Source: Microbacterium flavum (lineage in GTDB: Bacteria > Actinomycetota > Actinomycetes > Actinomycetales > Microbacteriaceae). Taken from it: a stretch of DNA of 64,000 nucleotides. The translations under genes and the position numbers were made by a program. The stretch lies in NCBI RefSeq assembly GCF_018717645.1, contig NZ_JAFLHG010000007.1, positions 1 through 64,000 of the forward strand. Direction: 5' to 3'. The notes beneath the pieces were generated by a model. That model saw nothing but the letters and a program-made list of their open reading frames with translations. It was not told the origin of the DNA and searched no databases. Within the stretch, counting starts at the first letter, position 1, and every line of letters begins with the position of its first letter. Positions 52,548 through 62,068 of this stretch are shown in pieces.

Positions 52548-54062
52548 ATGAAGCTCGAGCTCCGCGGAATCACCAAGAGATTCGGCAGCCTCGTCGCCAA
52601 CGACCACATCGACCTGGTGGTCCAGCCGGGAGAGATCCACGCTCTCCTCGGCGAGAACGGCGCCGGCAAGTCCACCCTCATGAACGTCCTGTACGGTCTG
52701 TACCGGGCCGACGAGGGGGACATCCTCCTCGATGACGTGCCGCAGCACTTCCGCGGGCCCGGCGACGCCATGGCGGCCGGCATCGGCATGGTGCATCAGC
52801 ACTTCATGCTGATCCCCGTCTTCACCGTGGCCGAGAACGTCATGCTCGGCCACGAGCAGACGAAGGCGCTCGGTCGCCTCGATCTGGCATCCGCCCGCCG
52901 ACATGTCCGCGACGTCGCGGAGCGCTTCGGCTTCGAGATCGACCCCGACGCTCTCGTCGGCGACCTGCCCGTGGGCGTGCAGCAGCGCGTCGAGATCATC
53001 AAGGCGCTCTCGCGCGACGCCAAGGTCCTCGTGTTCGACGAGCCGACCGCGGTGCTCACGCCGCAGGAGACCGACGAGCTGATGGCCATCATGCGCCAGC
53101 TGCGCGATGAGGGCACATCGATCGTGTTCATCACCCACAAACTCCGCGAGGTGCGCGAGGTCGCCGACCGCATCACCGTCATCCGCCTCGGCACGGTCGT
53201 CGGGGAGGCTTCGCCGACGGCCACCAACAGCGAGCTGGCCTCCCTCATGGTCGGCCGCGCCGTCGAGCTCACCGTGCACAAGGATGCGCCGAAGCTCGGC
53301 GAAGGGGGGCTCGAGATCCGCGGACTGCGGGTGCTCACCCCCACCGGCGCGATCGTCGTGGACGGGGTCGAGGTCGACGTGCGCCCCGGCGAGGTCCTCG
53401 CCGTCGCGGGCGTGCAGGGCAACGGCCAGACCGAGCTCGTCGAGGCCATCGTCGGCCTCGCCGCGCGCGTCGAGGGGTCGATCCGACTGGGCGGGACCGA
53501 GCTCGTCGGCAAGAGCGTGCGCGACATCCTCGACGAGGGCGTCGGCTTCGTCCCCGAGGACCGCAAGGAGGATGGACTGGTCGGCGCCTTCTCGGTCGCC
53601 GAGAACCTCATCCTCGACCGCACCTCCGACCCCGCGTTCGTCCGCGCCGGCACCATCCGCCGCGCCGCGCTGGACGAGTTCGCACGCGACCGCATCCGCG
53701 AGTACGACATCCGCACGCAGGGTCCGCAGACGCCGGCGGGCACCCTCTCCGGCGGCAACCAGCAGAAGGTCGTCATCGCGCGCGAGATGAGCCGGGACCT
53801 GCGCCTGCTCATCGTCGCCCAGCCGACCCGCGGCGTCGACGTCGGCTCCATCGAGTTCATCCACAAGCGCATCATCGAGACCCGGGACGCCGGCGTCCCG
53901 GTGGTCGTCGTCTCGACCGAGCTCGACGAGGTGACCGCCCTCGCCGACCGCATCGCGGTCATGTACCGCGGGACCGTCGTCGGGGTCGTCCCCGGCGGCA
54001 CGCCCCGCGACACCCTCGGCCTGATGATGGCCGGCGCAACCGACCCGGAGGTGACCGCATGA
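52548..54062 (+). CDS. Nucleoside ABC transporter ATPase (NupO-like)
   Basis: 504 residues with two ATPase domains. The first has Walker A GENGAGKSTLMN, the H-region MVHQHFMLIPVFTVAENVMLG and Walker B VLVFDEPTAVLTPQE. The second has the degenerate P-loop VQGNGQTELVEAI, as is usual in this family, with signature LSGGNQQKVVIAREM. The order lipoprotein-ATPase-permease-permease matches NupNOPQ/RnsBACD. It overlaps the first permease (ATGA). Confidence 0.93.
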   Translation: MKLELRGITKRFGSLVANDHIDLVVQPGEIHALLGENGAGKSTLMNVLYGLYRADEGDILLDDVPQHFRGPGDAMAAGIGMVHQHFMLIPVFTVAENVMLGHEQTKALGRLDLASARRHVRDVAERFGFEIDPDALVGDLPVGVQQRVEIIKALSRDAKVLVFDEPTAVLTPQETDELMAIMRQLRDEGTSIVFITHKLREVREVADRITVIRLGTVVGEASPTATNSELASLMVGRAVELTVHKDAPKLGEGGLEIRGLRVLTPTGAIVVDGVEVDVRPGEVLAVAGVQGNGQTELVEAIVGLAARVEGSIRLGGTELVGKSVRDILDEGVGFVPEDRKEDGLVGAFSVAENLILDRTSDPAFVRAGTIRRAALDEFARDRIREYDIRTQGPQTPAGTLSGGNQQKVVIAREMSRDLRLLIVAQPTRGVDVGSIEFIHKRIIETRDAGVPVVVVSTELDEVTALADRIAVMYRGTVVGVVPGGTPRDTLGLMMAGATDPEVTA

Positions 54063-55363
54063 GCGGGACGACGCCCGGCGCCGCGGACGCGGCCCAGCCC
54101 GTGGAGGAGCTGCCCCGCGCCGACGGCCCCCTGACGGGGCAGGACCAGCCTGCGACGCGTTCGGGGATCTTCCTCAAGGAGCTCCTGCGCGGCAGCGCCG
54201 TCACGACCTTCCTGGCGATCGTCCTGGCGATGATCGTCGGCGGCATCCTCATCGCCATCACGAACGAGGACGTGCAGGAGGCCTCCGGCTACTTCTTCGC
54301 CCGCCCCGGCGACACGCTCGTCGCGGCATGGCACGCCATCACCGGCGGCTACGAGGCGCTCTTCCGGGGGGCCGTCTTCAACGCCAAGGGGAACTCCTTC
54401 GCGGCCCAGATCCGCCCCCTGACCAACTCGCTCGGGTTCGCCGCCCCGCTCATCGCCGCCGGCCTCGGCGTCGCGCTCGCCTTCCGCGCGGGCCTGTTCA
54501 ACATCGGCGCGCGCGGCCAGATGCTCGTGGGGGCGATGTTCGCCGGCCTGTTCGCGTTCAACCTCGACCTGCCGCTGTGGCTGCACCTGCCGATCACCCT
54601 CGTCGCCGGCATCGTCGGCGGCGCTCTCTGGGGCGGGCTCGTGGGTCTGCTGAAGGCCAAGACCGGCGCGCACGAGGTGATCCTGACGATCATGCTCAAC
54701 TACGTCGCGTTCTATCTGCTGCTGTGGATGCTGCGGACTCCCGGCCTCCTGCAGGCACCGGGGAGCAATCAGCCGCAGAGCCGCCCGACGCCCGCGACCG
54801 CCCAGTTCCCCGACCTGCTCGGTCCGCTCTTCCCGTCGCTGGACTGGGGCTTCGTCGTGGTCGTCCTGGCGACCGTGTTCGTCTGGTGGCTCATCGAGCG
54901 GTCGAGCCTCGGCATGCGGCTGCGCGCGTTGGGCGAGAACCCGCACGCGGCGCGGGCCGCAGGCATGAACGTCGACCGGCTGTACGTCTACGCGATGCTG
55001 TTCGCGGGGGGCCTGGCCGGCCTCGCCGCGATGAACCAGATCCAGGGCAACGTGACCACCGGGTTCGCCGCGACGATCGACGCCGGCATCGGCTTCGACG
55101 CCATCACGGTGGCGCTCCTCGGCCGGAGCCGCGCATGGGGGACGTTCGCCGCCGGCATCCTGTTCGGGGCGCTGAAGGCCGGATCGTTCTCCATGCAGGC
55201 GCAGGGCATCCCCGTCGACATCGTGCTCGTCGTGCAGTCCCTCATCGTCCTCTTCATCGCCGCGCCGCCGCTCCTGCGGGCCATCTTCTTCCTGCCGAAG
55301 ACGGATGCCGAGAAGGCCGCCAAAGCGAGAGACAAGGCAGCGAAGAAGGCGGTGACCGCATGA
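54059..55363 (+). CDS. Nucleoside ABC transporter permease (NupP-like)
   Basis: 434-residue BPD_transp_2 permease. After a polar 35-residue N-terminus there are about nine helices. Conserved blocks are FRAGLFNIGARGQMLVGAMFAG, the coupling helix RLRALGENPHAARAAGMN and FDAITVALLGRSRAWG. The charged C-terminus (EKAAKARDKAAKKA) is helical. It overlaps both neighbours by four bases. Confidence 0.92.
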   Translation: MSGTTPGAADAAQPVEELPRADGPLTGQDQPATRSGIFLKELLRGSAVTTFLAIVLAMIVGGILIAITNEDVQEASGYFFARPGDTLVAAWHAITGGYEALFRGAVFNAKGNSFAAQIRPLTNSLGFAAPLIAAGLGVALAFRAGLFNIGARGQMLVGAMFAGLFAFNLDLPLWLHLPITLVAGIVGGALWGGLVGLLKAKTGAHEVILTIMLNYVAFYLLLWMLRTPGLLQAPGSNQPQSRPTPATAQFPDLLGPLFPSLDWGFVVVVLATVFVWWLIERSSLGMRLRALGENPHAARAAGMNVDRLYVYAMLFAGGLAGLAAMNQIQGNVTTGFAATIDAGIGFDAITVALLGRSRAWGTFAAGILFGALKAGSFSMQAQGIPVDIVLVVQSLIVLFIAAPPLLRAIFFLPKTDAEKAAKARDKAAKKAVTA

Positions 55364-56664
55364 GCGCGTCCGTTCACGGCGACGCGGTCGCCCAGGTGCA
55401 GCAGACCGACGGGACGATCCGTCTCGCCGTCGCCAAGCAGCGCCACTTCAAGGGGACGATCGTGCTCGCGATCGCGACCGTCCTGCTCGCCCTGCTGTTC
55501 CTTCTCGTCCCGCGTGACGGCGTGTCCACCTTCCACCTCGGCGACTCGTCGCAGTCCTTCGCCCTGCCGAACGTGCAGGTGCCGACGGCGCTCACCTGCT
55601 GGATCGTGTTCGCACTCCTCGTGCTGCTGACCGCGCTGTCCTCCTGGTACGCGTGGAACTATCGCGCGCAGCCGCTGTGGCTCACGATCGTGTTCGCCTT
55701 CCTCGGCGTGTTCGCCTTCCTGGTGTGGGCCGGTGCGGGGGGACTCGTCCCGGTCTCGAGCCTGCTCGTCGGATCGGTGTCGCTCTCGGTGCCGCTCGTC
55801 TTCGGCGCGCTCGGCGGTGTCATCGGGGAGCGCGTCGGCGTCGTCAACGTCGCCATCGAAGGTCAGCTCCTGCTCGGCGCGTTCTCGGCCGCGCTGCTCT
55901 CCAGCGCCACCGGGAACCCGTTCGTCGGCCTTCTGGGTGCGATGGTCGGCGGCGTGCTCGTCGCCTTCGTCCTCGCGGCGTTCGCGATCAAGTACCTCGT
56001 CGACCAGGTCATCGTCGGTGTCGTGCTGAACGTGCTCGTGACGGGCCTCACCGGGTTCCTCTACGGCGCGCTCCTCGCGCCCAACGAGAACGAGCTCAAC
56101 CGTCCCATCCGCTTCGAGCGCATCAAGATCCCGGGTCTCAGCGAGATCCCGGTGATCGGCCCGGTGCTCTTCAACCAGACGATCATCGTGTACCTGATGT
56201 TCATCGCCGTCGCCGTGGTCGCCTGGGGCCTGTACCGCACCCGGTGGGGGTTGCGTCTGCGCGCCGTGGGGGAGCACCCGCAGGCCGCGGACACGGTCGG
56301 CATCAAGGTGAACCCGTCCCGGTTCTGGAACGTGCTGCTGGCCGGCGCGATCGCCGGCATCGGCGGTGCGTACTTCACCCTGGTCTCCGTCCCCACCTTC
56401 ACGAAGGACATGACCGCGGGACTCGGGTTCATCGCGCTGGCGGCGGTCATCTTCGGCCGCTGGGACCCGATCCGCGCGACCCTCGCAGCGCTGCTGTTCG
56501 GGTTCGCGACGAAGCTGCAGGACCTGCTCACGGTTCTCAAGACGCCGATCCCGAGCGAGTTCATGCTCATGCTGCCGTACGTGGTGACGATCCTCGCCGT
56601 CGCCGGATTCGCGGGACAGATCCGCGGGCCCGCGGCATCCGGCAAGCCCTACATCAAGGAGTGA
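55360..56664 (+). CDS. Nucleoside ABC transporter permease (NupQ-like)
   Basis: 434 residues. The permease core starts near residue 130 at VFGALGGVIGERVGVVNVAI, with the coupling helix RLRAVGEHPQAADTVGIKV near 300. The N-terminal 120 residues add three extra helices compared with the minimal form of about 310 residues. It pairs with the preceding permease. The cdd start is only ten bases downstream. Confidence 0.92.
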   Translation: MSASVHGDAVAQVQQTDGTIRLAVAKQRHFKGTIVLAIATVLLALLFLLVPRDGVSTFHLGDSSQSFALPNVQVPTALTCWIVFALLVLLTALSSWYAWNYRAQPLWLTIVFAFLGVFAFLVWAGAGGLVPVSSLLVGSVSLSVPLVFGALGGVIGERVGVVNVAIEGQLLLGAFSAALLSSATGNPFVGLLGAMVGGVLVAFVLAAFAIKYLVDQVIVGVVLNVLVTGLTGFLYGALLAPNENELNRPIRFERIKIPGLSEIPVIGPVLFNQTIIVYLMFIAVAVVAWGLYRTRWGLRLRAVGEHPQAADTVGIKVNPSRFWNVLLAGAIAGIGGAYFTLVSVPTFTKDMTAGLGFIALAAVIFGRWDPIRATLAALLFGFATKLQDLLTVLKTPIPSEFMLMLPYVVTILAVAGFAGQIRGPAASGKPYIKE

Positions 56665-56674
56665 CCCCTCTTCC

Positions 56675-57073
56675 ATGACGGACATCGATTGGGACGAGCT
56701 GCGCCAGGCGGCCACCGAGGCGATGGAGCGCGCCTACGCGCCCTACTCGCGCTACAAGGTGGGCGCGGCCGCGCTCGTCAGCGACGGCCGGATCGTCTCC
56801 GGCTGCAACGTCGAGAATGCCTCGTACGGCGTCGGCCTGTGCGCCGAATGCGCCCTCGTGGGCGACCTCCACATGTCGGGCGGCGGCGAGCTCGTCGCGT
56901 TCGTGTGCGTGAACGGCCTGGGTGAGACCATCATGCCGTGCGGCCGGTGCCGCCAGCTGCTCAACGAATTCGCCCTGCCCGGCATGCTGCTCGAGACGGT
57001 GTCCGGGATCCGCACGATCGACGAGGTGCTGCCGGACGCGTTCGGCCCTCGGGACCTGGAGGCCGCACGATGA
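56675..57073 (+). CDS. cdd: Cytidine deaminase
   Basis: 132-residue homotetrameric zinc enzyme converting cytidine or deoxycytidine to uridine or deoxyuridine. The zinc/catalytic motif is C56-A57-E58 with C89 and C92 in PCGRC. The NVENASYG substrate block precedes it. It overlaps deoA by four bases, within the nucleoside uptake operon. Confidence 0.96.
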   Translation: MTDIDWDELRQAATEAMERAYAPYSRYKVGAAALVSDGRIVSGCNVENASYGVGLCAECALVGDLHMSGGGELVAFVCVNGLGETIMPCGRCRQLLNEFALPGMLLETVSGIRTIDEVLPDAFGPRDLEAAR

Positions 57074-58389
57074 CCCCTGACATCACGCCCGCCCCCGAGG
57101 GGTCGGTCGAGCCGTTCGACGCCGTCGACGTCATCCGCACCAAGCGCGATGGGGGCGTCGTCCCCGAGGACGCGCTGCGCTGGATGATCGACGCGTACAC
57201 GCGCGAGTACGTCGCCGACTCGCAGATGGCCGCGTTCGCGATGGCGGTGCTCCTCAACGGCATGACGCGTGACGAGATCCGCGTGATGACGGATGCCATG
57301 ATCGCGTCCGGCGAGCGGATGAGCTTCGCCGGCCTCGGCAAGCGGACCGTCGACAAGCACTCGACGGGCGGCGTGGGGGACAAGATCACCCTCCCGCTGG
57401 CCCCCCTCGTGGCATCCTTCGGCGTCGCCGTGCCGCAGCTGTCGGGTCGCGGACTCGGTCACACCGGCGGCACCCTCGACAAGCTCGAGTCGATCCCCGG
57501 CTGGCGCGCCGCGCTGTCCAATGACGAGATGTTCGCGCAGCTGGAGGGGGTCGGCGCGGTCATCTGCGCCGCCGGGTCCGGGCTCGCGCCCGCCGACAAG
57601 CGGCTGTACGCGCTGCGCGACGTGACCGGCACCGTCGAAGCGATCCCGCTCATCGCCTCGAGCATCATGTCGAAGAAGATCGCGGAGGGGACCGATGCCC
57701 TCGTCCTGGACGTGAAGTTCGGCTCCGGAGCCTTCATGCGCGACGTCGACAAGGCGCGCGAGCTCGCCCGCACGATGGTCGCCCTCGGCACCGACTCGGG
57801 CGTTGCGACGACCGCGCTCCTCACCGACATGAACTCCCCGCTGGGCCTCGCCATCGGCAACGCCAACGAGGTGCGCGAGTCGGTCGAGGTCCTCGCCGGC
57901 GGTGGCCCTGCCGACGTGGTCGAGCTGACCGTCGCGCTGGCGCGCGAGATGCTCGCCCTCGCGGGCCAGCCGGACGCCGACGTCGAGAAGGCCCTGCAGG
58001 ACGGGCGGGCGATGGATGCCTGGCGCGAGATGATCCGCGCCCAGGACGGCGACCCCGACGCCCCGCTGCCGACGCCCCGCGAGACCCACACGGTGACCGC
58101 GAGTGCCGGCGGCGTCGTCGAGCGCCTCGACGCCCTGCCGTTCGGCGTGGCCGCCTGGCGTCTGGGCGCCGGGCGCGCCCGCGCGCAGGACCCCGTCGTC
58201 CACGCGGCGGGGATCGACCTCCATGTGCGACCCGGCGACGAGGTCGCGCCCGGACAGCCGCTGTTCACCTTGTCGGCGGAGGATGACAAGCGCTTCGCGC
58301 GCGCTCTCGACGCCCTCGAGGACGCCTACGCGATCGGCGCGGATGCCCCGGCGTCCACTCCGCTCGTCCTCGAGCGCATCACCGCCTGA
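57070..58389 (+). CDS. deoA: Thymidine/pyrimidine-nucleoside phosphorylase
   Basis: A 439-residue phosphorolytic enzyme cleaving thymidine or (deoxy)uridine to base and (deoxy)ribose-1-phosphate. The phosphate/substrate motif KHSTGGVGDKITLPLAPL is near residue 95, SGRGLGHTGGTLDKLESIPG near 120, and the C-terminal PYNP domain (AGGVVERLDALPFG) is present. Specificity between thymidine and pyrimidine-nucleoside phosphorylase cannot be set from sequence alone. Confidence 0.95.
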   Translation: MTPDITPAPEGSVEPFDAVDVIRTKRDGGVVPEDALRWMIDAYTREYVADSQMAAFAMAVLLNGMTRDEIRVMTDAMIASGERMSFAGLGKRTVDKHSTGGVGDKITLPLAPLVASFGVAVPQLSGRGLGHTGGTLDKLESIPGWRAALSNDEMFAQLEGVGAVICAAGSGLAPADKRLYALRDVTGTVEAIPLIASSIMSKKIAEGTDALVLDVKFGSGAFMRDVDKARELARTMVALGTDSGVATTALLTDMNSPLGLAIGNANEVRESVEVLAGGGPADVVELTVALAREMLALAGQPDADVEKALQDGRAMDAWREMIRAQDGDPDAPLPTPRETHTVTASAGGVVERLDALPFGVAAWRLGAGRARAQDPVVHAAGIDLHVRPGDEVAPGQPLFTLSAEDDKRFARALDALEDAYAIGADAPASTPLVLERITA

Positions 58390-58403
58390 TCGCCCCTGAC
58401 ATC

Positions 58404-58427
58404 GGTCCCTGAGCTTGTCGCAGGGCC
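58404..58427. repeat. REP-like palindrome between deoA and add
   Basis: GGTCCCTG-AGCTTGTCG-CAGGGCC: the CCCTG/CAGGG arms and flanking GG/CC form a small hairpin. It resembles the CCCTGAGCTTGTCGAAGGG repeats widespread in actinobacterial genomes and the variant within ribE. Confidence 0.6.
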
Positions 58428-58455
58428 ACCCGCACTCCACCCGAAGGAGCACCCC

Positions 58456-59571
58456 ATGGCCATCGAACAGCACGGCGACGCCCGGATCGAAGGCGTCTCG
58501 ATCCGTTCGCTCCCGAAGGTCTCGCTGCACGACCACCTCGACGGTGCGCTGCGGCCGCAGACCATCCTCGAGCTGGCCGACGAGATCGATCTGGATCTGC
58601 CGACGGACGACGCCGAGGACCTCGCGGACTGGTTCGAGGAGCAGAGCGACTCGGGGTCGCTGGTGGAGTACCTGAAGACCTTCGACCTCACGACGGCGGT
58701 CATGCAGAGCGCCGACGGTCTCCGCCGGGTCGCGCGCGAATTCGTCGAGGACCTCGCCGCCGACGGCGTGATCTACGGCGAGGTGCGCTGGGCGCCCGAG
58801 CAGCACCTCGCCGGGGGGCTGACGCTCGAGGATGCCGTCGAGGCGGTGCAGGAGGGCCTCGAGGAGGGCGAGGACGCGGTCTCGGGAACGGGTCGCGACA
58901 TCCGCGTCGGTCAGCTCATCGCCGCGATGCGGCACACCGACCGGTCCCTCGAGATCGCGGAGCTCGCCGTCGCCTTCCGGGGGCGCGGCGCCGTCGGGTT
59001 CGACATCGCCGGCCCCGAGGACGGCTTCCCGCCCTCGAACCACCGTCCGGCGTTCGACTACCTGGCATCCCAGTTCTTCCCGGTGACCGTGCACGCGGGG
59101 GAGGCGGCCGGGCTCGCCTCGATCCGCTCGGCGCTCATCGACGGCCGCGCTCTGCGCCTCGGACACGGGGTGCGGATCGCCGAGGACCTCGAGGTCGTGC
59201 AGCAGAAGGGCGACGAGGTCCTCGTCACCTTCGGCGATCTCGCGCGGTGGGTGCGCGACCGGGAGATCCCGCTCGAGCTCTCGCCCTCATCGAACATGCA
59301 GACCGGAGCGGTCGCGAAGTGGGGGACGACCCTCGAGGATCACCCCTTCGACCTGCTCTACCAGCTCGGCTTCGCCGTCACGGTCAACGTCGACAACCGC
59401 ACCATGAGCCGGACGTCGCTGACCCGCGAACTCTCCCTGCTGGCCGAGACCTTCGACTATCGCCTCGAGGATCTCGAGGCCTTCCAGCTGAACGCCGCCG
59501 CCGGCGCCTTCCTGTCGGTCGAGGAGCGCGAGGAGCTCATCGAGCTGATCGGCGAGGGCTTCGGCGGCTGA
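58456..59571 (+). CDS. add: Adenosine deaminase
   Basis: A 371-residue zinc metalloenzyme deaminating (deoxy)adenosine to (deoxy)inosine. Zinc ligands H25 and H27 are in SLHDHLDG, VTVHAGEAAG supplies the next His/Glu pair, and SPSSNMQTGA plus VTVNVDNRTMS form the C-terminal catalytic region. GAAGGAG precedes ATG 58456. It completes the salvage set begun with cdd and deoA. Confidence 0.95.
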   Translation: MAIEQHGDARIEGVSIRSLPKVSLHDHLDGALRPQTILELADEIDLDLPTDDAEDLADWFEEQSDSGSLVEYLKTFDLTTAVMQSADGLRRVAREFVEDLAADGVIYGEVRWAPEQHLAGGLTLEDAVEAVQEGLEEGEDAVSGTGRDIRVGQLIAAMRHTDRSLEIAELAVAFRGRGAVGFDIAGPEDGFPPSNHRPAFDYLASQFFPVTVHAGEAAGLASIRSALIDGRALRLGHGVRIAEDLEVVQQKGDEVLVTFGDLARWVRDREIPLELSPSSNMQTGAVAKWGTTLEDHPFDLLYQLGFAVTVNVDNRTMSRTSLTRELSLLAETFDYRLEDLEAFQLNAAAGAFLSVEEREELIELIGEGFGG

Positions 59572-59588
59572 CCCGGGGATTCCGGGTC
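59570..59588 (+). terminator. Hairpin overlapping the add stop codon
   Basis: GACCCGG (59570-59576) pairs with CCGGGTC (59582-59588) around GGATT, starting within the TGA stop. Likely end of the nucleoside operon. Confidence 0.65.
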
Positions 59589-59607
59589 GGGGCCGGTGAC
59601 GGGGCCG

Positions 59608-60375
59608 TCAGCGGATCGTGGCGGCGAGGTCGCCCACCTGCTCGGTCACGACGGCGCGGACCTGTGCGTCGGTCGCAGTCGGCGTGCCGTCGCCCGGCTG
59701 TGGTCCGTAGTCGCCGAACGAGGCGTGCGAGGCGCCCGGGATGACGACGAGAGTCGCGCCGGTCGGGAGGAGCGGCCGTGCCGCGTGGACCTTCTCGGGG
59801 GTCGACAGCCCGTCCTCCGTGCCGGTGATGCTCAGCGCCGGCAGCGATGATGCCGAGAGGTCGTTCGCACAGTACGAGCCGAAGAGGACGAGCGCGTCGG
59901 CATCCGATGCCAGCTGGCACGCGCGGACGCCGCCGAGGGAGTGGCCGCCCACGATCCAATGGTCGGTGTCCGATGCGAGATCGGTGAAGCTCGACAGAGG
60001 CCGCAGGTCGAAGAAGGCCAGGTTCAGCCAGGGTTTCGTGATGACGACGGTCATCCCGTCCTCGGTGACGAGTCCGGACAGGATCGACGCATACGCCCAC
60101 GCGTCGACCTTCGCGCCGGGGATGAACACCAGCCCGACGCCGACGCGCTCCTGCCCTGCACCGGCGGGGGCGAGGACGATCGCGCCGCCTTCGTCGCTGA
60201 TCGCGATCCGCTCATCGGCGCGGACGGCGGCCAGAGGCTCGGGTTCAGCGCCCATGACCCCGACCTGACTGTAGACGAGGATGCCGACGACGGCGGCGAC
60301 GATGAGGCCGCCGAGGATCCCGAACGTCCAGCCGAGGACGCGACGCGCGCGGGATCGGGGGCGTTTCGGCGGCAC
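59608..60375 (-). CDS. Membrane-anchored alpha/beta hydrolase
   Basis: 255 residues. A basic N-terminus (PPKRPRSRARR) and one hydrophobic helix (about 14-37) form a signal anchor. The outward domain has the nucleophile elbow GGHSLGG, an acid region TGTEDGLS and a C-terminal PGASHASFGDYG supplying His, typical of dienelactone hydrolase-like enzymes. The start is GTG 60375, preceded six bases earlier by TAGACT (probable leaderless mRNA). Substrate unknown. Confidence 0.78.
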   Translation of the reverse strand: MPPKRPRSRARRVLGWTFGILGGLIVAAVVGILVYSQVGVMGAEPEPLAAVRADERIAISDEGGAIVLAPAGAGQERVGVGLVFIPGAKVDAWAYASILSGLVTEDGMTVVITKPWLNLAFFDLRPLSSFTDLASDTDHWIVGGHSLGGVRACQLASDADALVLFGSYCANDLSASSLPALSITGTEDGLSTPEKVHAARPLLPTGATLVVIPGASHASFGDYGPQPGDGTPTATDAQVRAVVTEQVGDLAATIR

Positions 60376-60381
60376 GCCGTC

Positions 60382-60387
60382 AGTCTA
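60382..60387 (-). promoter_or_regulatory. -10 box for leaderless hydrolase transcript
   Basis: The minus strand reads TAGACT, then six bases, then GTG (60375). Confidence 0.45.
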
Positions 60388-60446
60388 CGTGCGCCCCGTC
60401 CGCACCGGTCCGCGAGCGCCTGCGGAGAGGCGCCCGCGGACCCGGG

Positions 60447-61595
60447 TCAGAGCGACGCCTGGCGGGCGCGAACCGCGTCGAGCACGGGGGCGAACAGCGG
60501 ATGCCCCGGCTCGAGGCCGGTGACGGCCGCGGTGAACGCCTCGGCATCCTCCGTGCGGAGCCGCTCCTGCATCTCGACGGACTGCGGGTCCTCCGCGTCG
60601 TCGAAGGCGAGGGCGGCGCCCATCGCGGCGACGAGGGCGGCCGTGGACAGGCCCCGTTCGGCGGCACCGGCGGCGGGGCCCACGAAGCGCTCGTGTCGGG
60701 AGAGCTTGCGCAGCGGCTGGCGCCCGACCCGCTGCGCGGTGTCGGGGAGCGCCGGGTTCGCGAAGCGGCGGAGGATGGTGGCACGGTAGGCGGCGAGGTC
60801 TGCCGCATCCAGCCCGTGCACCGCTTCCAGGAGGGCCGAGGTCTCCTCGAGAGTCGCCTCGACGCGCGCCGCGATCTCCGGGTCGGCGAGGGCGTCCGAG
60901 ATCCGTTCGATGCCGGCCTGCGCGCCGTAATACGCCGTCGTCGCGTGCCCGGTGTTCACGGTGAAGAGCTTGCGCTCGATGAACGGGGCGAGGTCGTCGA
61001 CGAAGTGCGCGCCGGGGATGTGCGGCGGGTCGTCGCCGAAGGGACCACGCTCGATGGCCCACTCGAAGAACGGCTCGACGGTCACGTCGATGCCTTCGCC
61101 CGGCGGCTGAGCGGGGACGATCCGGTCGACGGCCGTATTGGCGAAGACCGCGCGCGCCGCGAGCCCATCCCACCCGTCGCCCGCCTGGTGGCGGACCTCG
61201 TCGTGGAGCAGGTCGGTCGCGCCGATCGCGTTCTCGCACGCCATCACCTGCAGCGGCGGACGGGCAGGGTCGCGCAGCGCGAGACCGGCGAGGATGTGCG
61301 GGGCCACGAACCGCAGGACGCTCGGGCCGACGGCGGTCGTGACGACGTCGGCCGTGGAGATCTCGTCGGCGACCGCCGCGGGATCCGCCTGACTGTCGAC
61401 CGCGCGGAACCCCGTCACGACCTTGTCCGTGCCTCCTTCGCCGACTTCGTGCACCGTGTACTCGTCGGCGGCGTTGAGGGCGTCGACGAGGGCGGTCGCG
61501 ACATCGGAGAACACCAGCTCGTATCCCCCCTCGTGCAGGAGGAGCCCGACGAATCCGCGGCCGATGTTGCCCGCGCCGAAGTGGACGGCTTTCAT
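60447..61595 (-). CDS. mtlD: Mannitol-1-phosphate 5-dehydrogenase
   Basis: A 382-residue NAD-dependent polyol dehydrogenase oxidising mannitol-1-phosphate to fructose-6-phosphate. The N-terminal Rossmann motif is [16 protein letters not shown] (residues 5-20). The catalytic helix [20 protein letters not shown] near residue 215 includes the conserved Lys and Asn-His. It lies nine bases after the EIIA gene. Last gene of the mannitol operon. Confidence 0.96.
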   Translation of the reverse strand: MKAVHFGAGNIGRGFVGLLLHEGGYELVFSDVATALVDALNAADEYTVHEVGEGGTDKVVTGFRAVDSQADPAAVADEISTADVVTTAVGPSVLRFVAPHILAGLALRDPARPPLQVMACENAIGATDLLHDEVRHQAGDGWDGLAARAVFANTAVDRIVPAQPPGEGIDVTVEPFFEWAIERGPFGDDPPHIPGAHFVDDLAPFIERKLFTVNTGHATTAYYGAQAGIERISDALADPEIAARVEATLEETSALLEAVHGLDAADLAAYRATILRRFANPALPDTAQRVGRQPLRKLSRHERFVGPAAGAAERGLSTAALVAAMGAALAFDDAEDPQSVEMQERLRTEDAEAFTAAVTGLEPGHPLFAPVLDAVRARQASL

Positions 61596-61604
61596 CTCAC
61601 GACC

Positions 61605-62036
61605 TCAATCGTTCACGGAGCCGAGCAGGGCGAGGAGATCCTCGGGGCTGTCGGCCGCCTTCAGGCGCTCGACCTCGTCCTCCTCGGAGAAGATCAGGGC
61701 GATCTGCGACAGGATGTCGAGGTGCTCGTCGCCCTTTCCGGCGATGCCCACGACGAACGTCACGTGCTCACCGTCCCAGTCCACGCCGCCGTCGTAGCGG
61801 ACGAACGACAGGGCCGAATCGAGGATCGCGTCCTTCGTCTCGTTCGTGCCGTGCGGGATCGCGAGCTCGTTGCCCATGTAGGTGGACACCGTCATCTCCC
61901 GCTGGCGCATGGCGTCGAGGTAGGCCCCCGTCACCGCCCCGGCATCCTGCAGGATGCCGGCCGCTTCCGCCATCGCGTCTTCCTTGCTGGCCGAACCCGA
62001 GTGGATGCGGATCTGTCCGAGGCCCAACACGCTCAT
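61605..62036 (-). CDS. mtlF: Mannitol-specific PTS EIIA component
   Basis: 143-residue cytoplasmic EIIA of the fructose-mannitol type. The phosphorylated His is H62 in ELAIPHGTNETK. It relays phosphate from HPr to the EIIB domain of the membrane permease. Separate EIIA and EIICB genes resemble the Gram-positive arrangement. A 14-bp hairpin separates it from mtlA. Confidence 0.94.
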   Translation of the reverse strand: MSVLGLGQIRIHSGSASKEDAMAEAAGILQDAGAVTGAYLDAMRQREMTVSTYMGNELAIPHGTNETKDAILDSALSFVRYDGGVDWDGEHVTFVVGIAGKGDEHLDILSQIALIFSEEDEVERLKAADSPEDLLALLGSVND

Positions 62037-62068
62037 GGTCTCTCCTTCTGGATGTCTGGGGAATGGTC

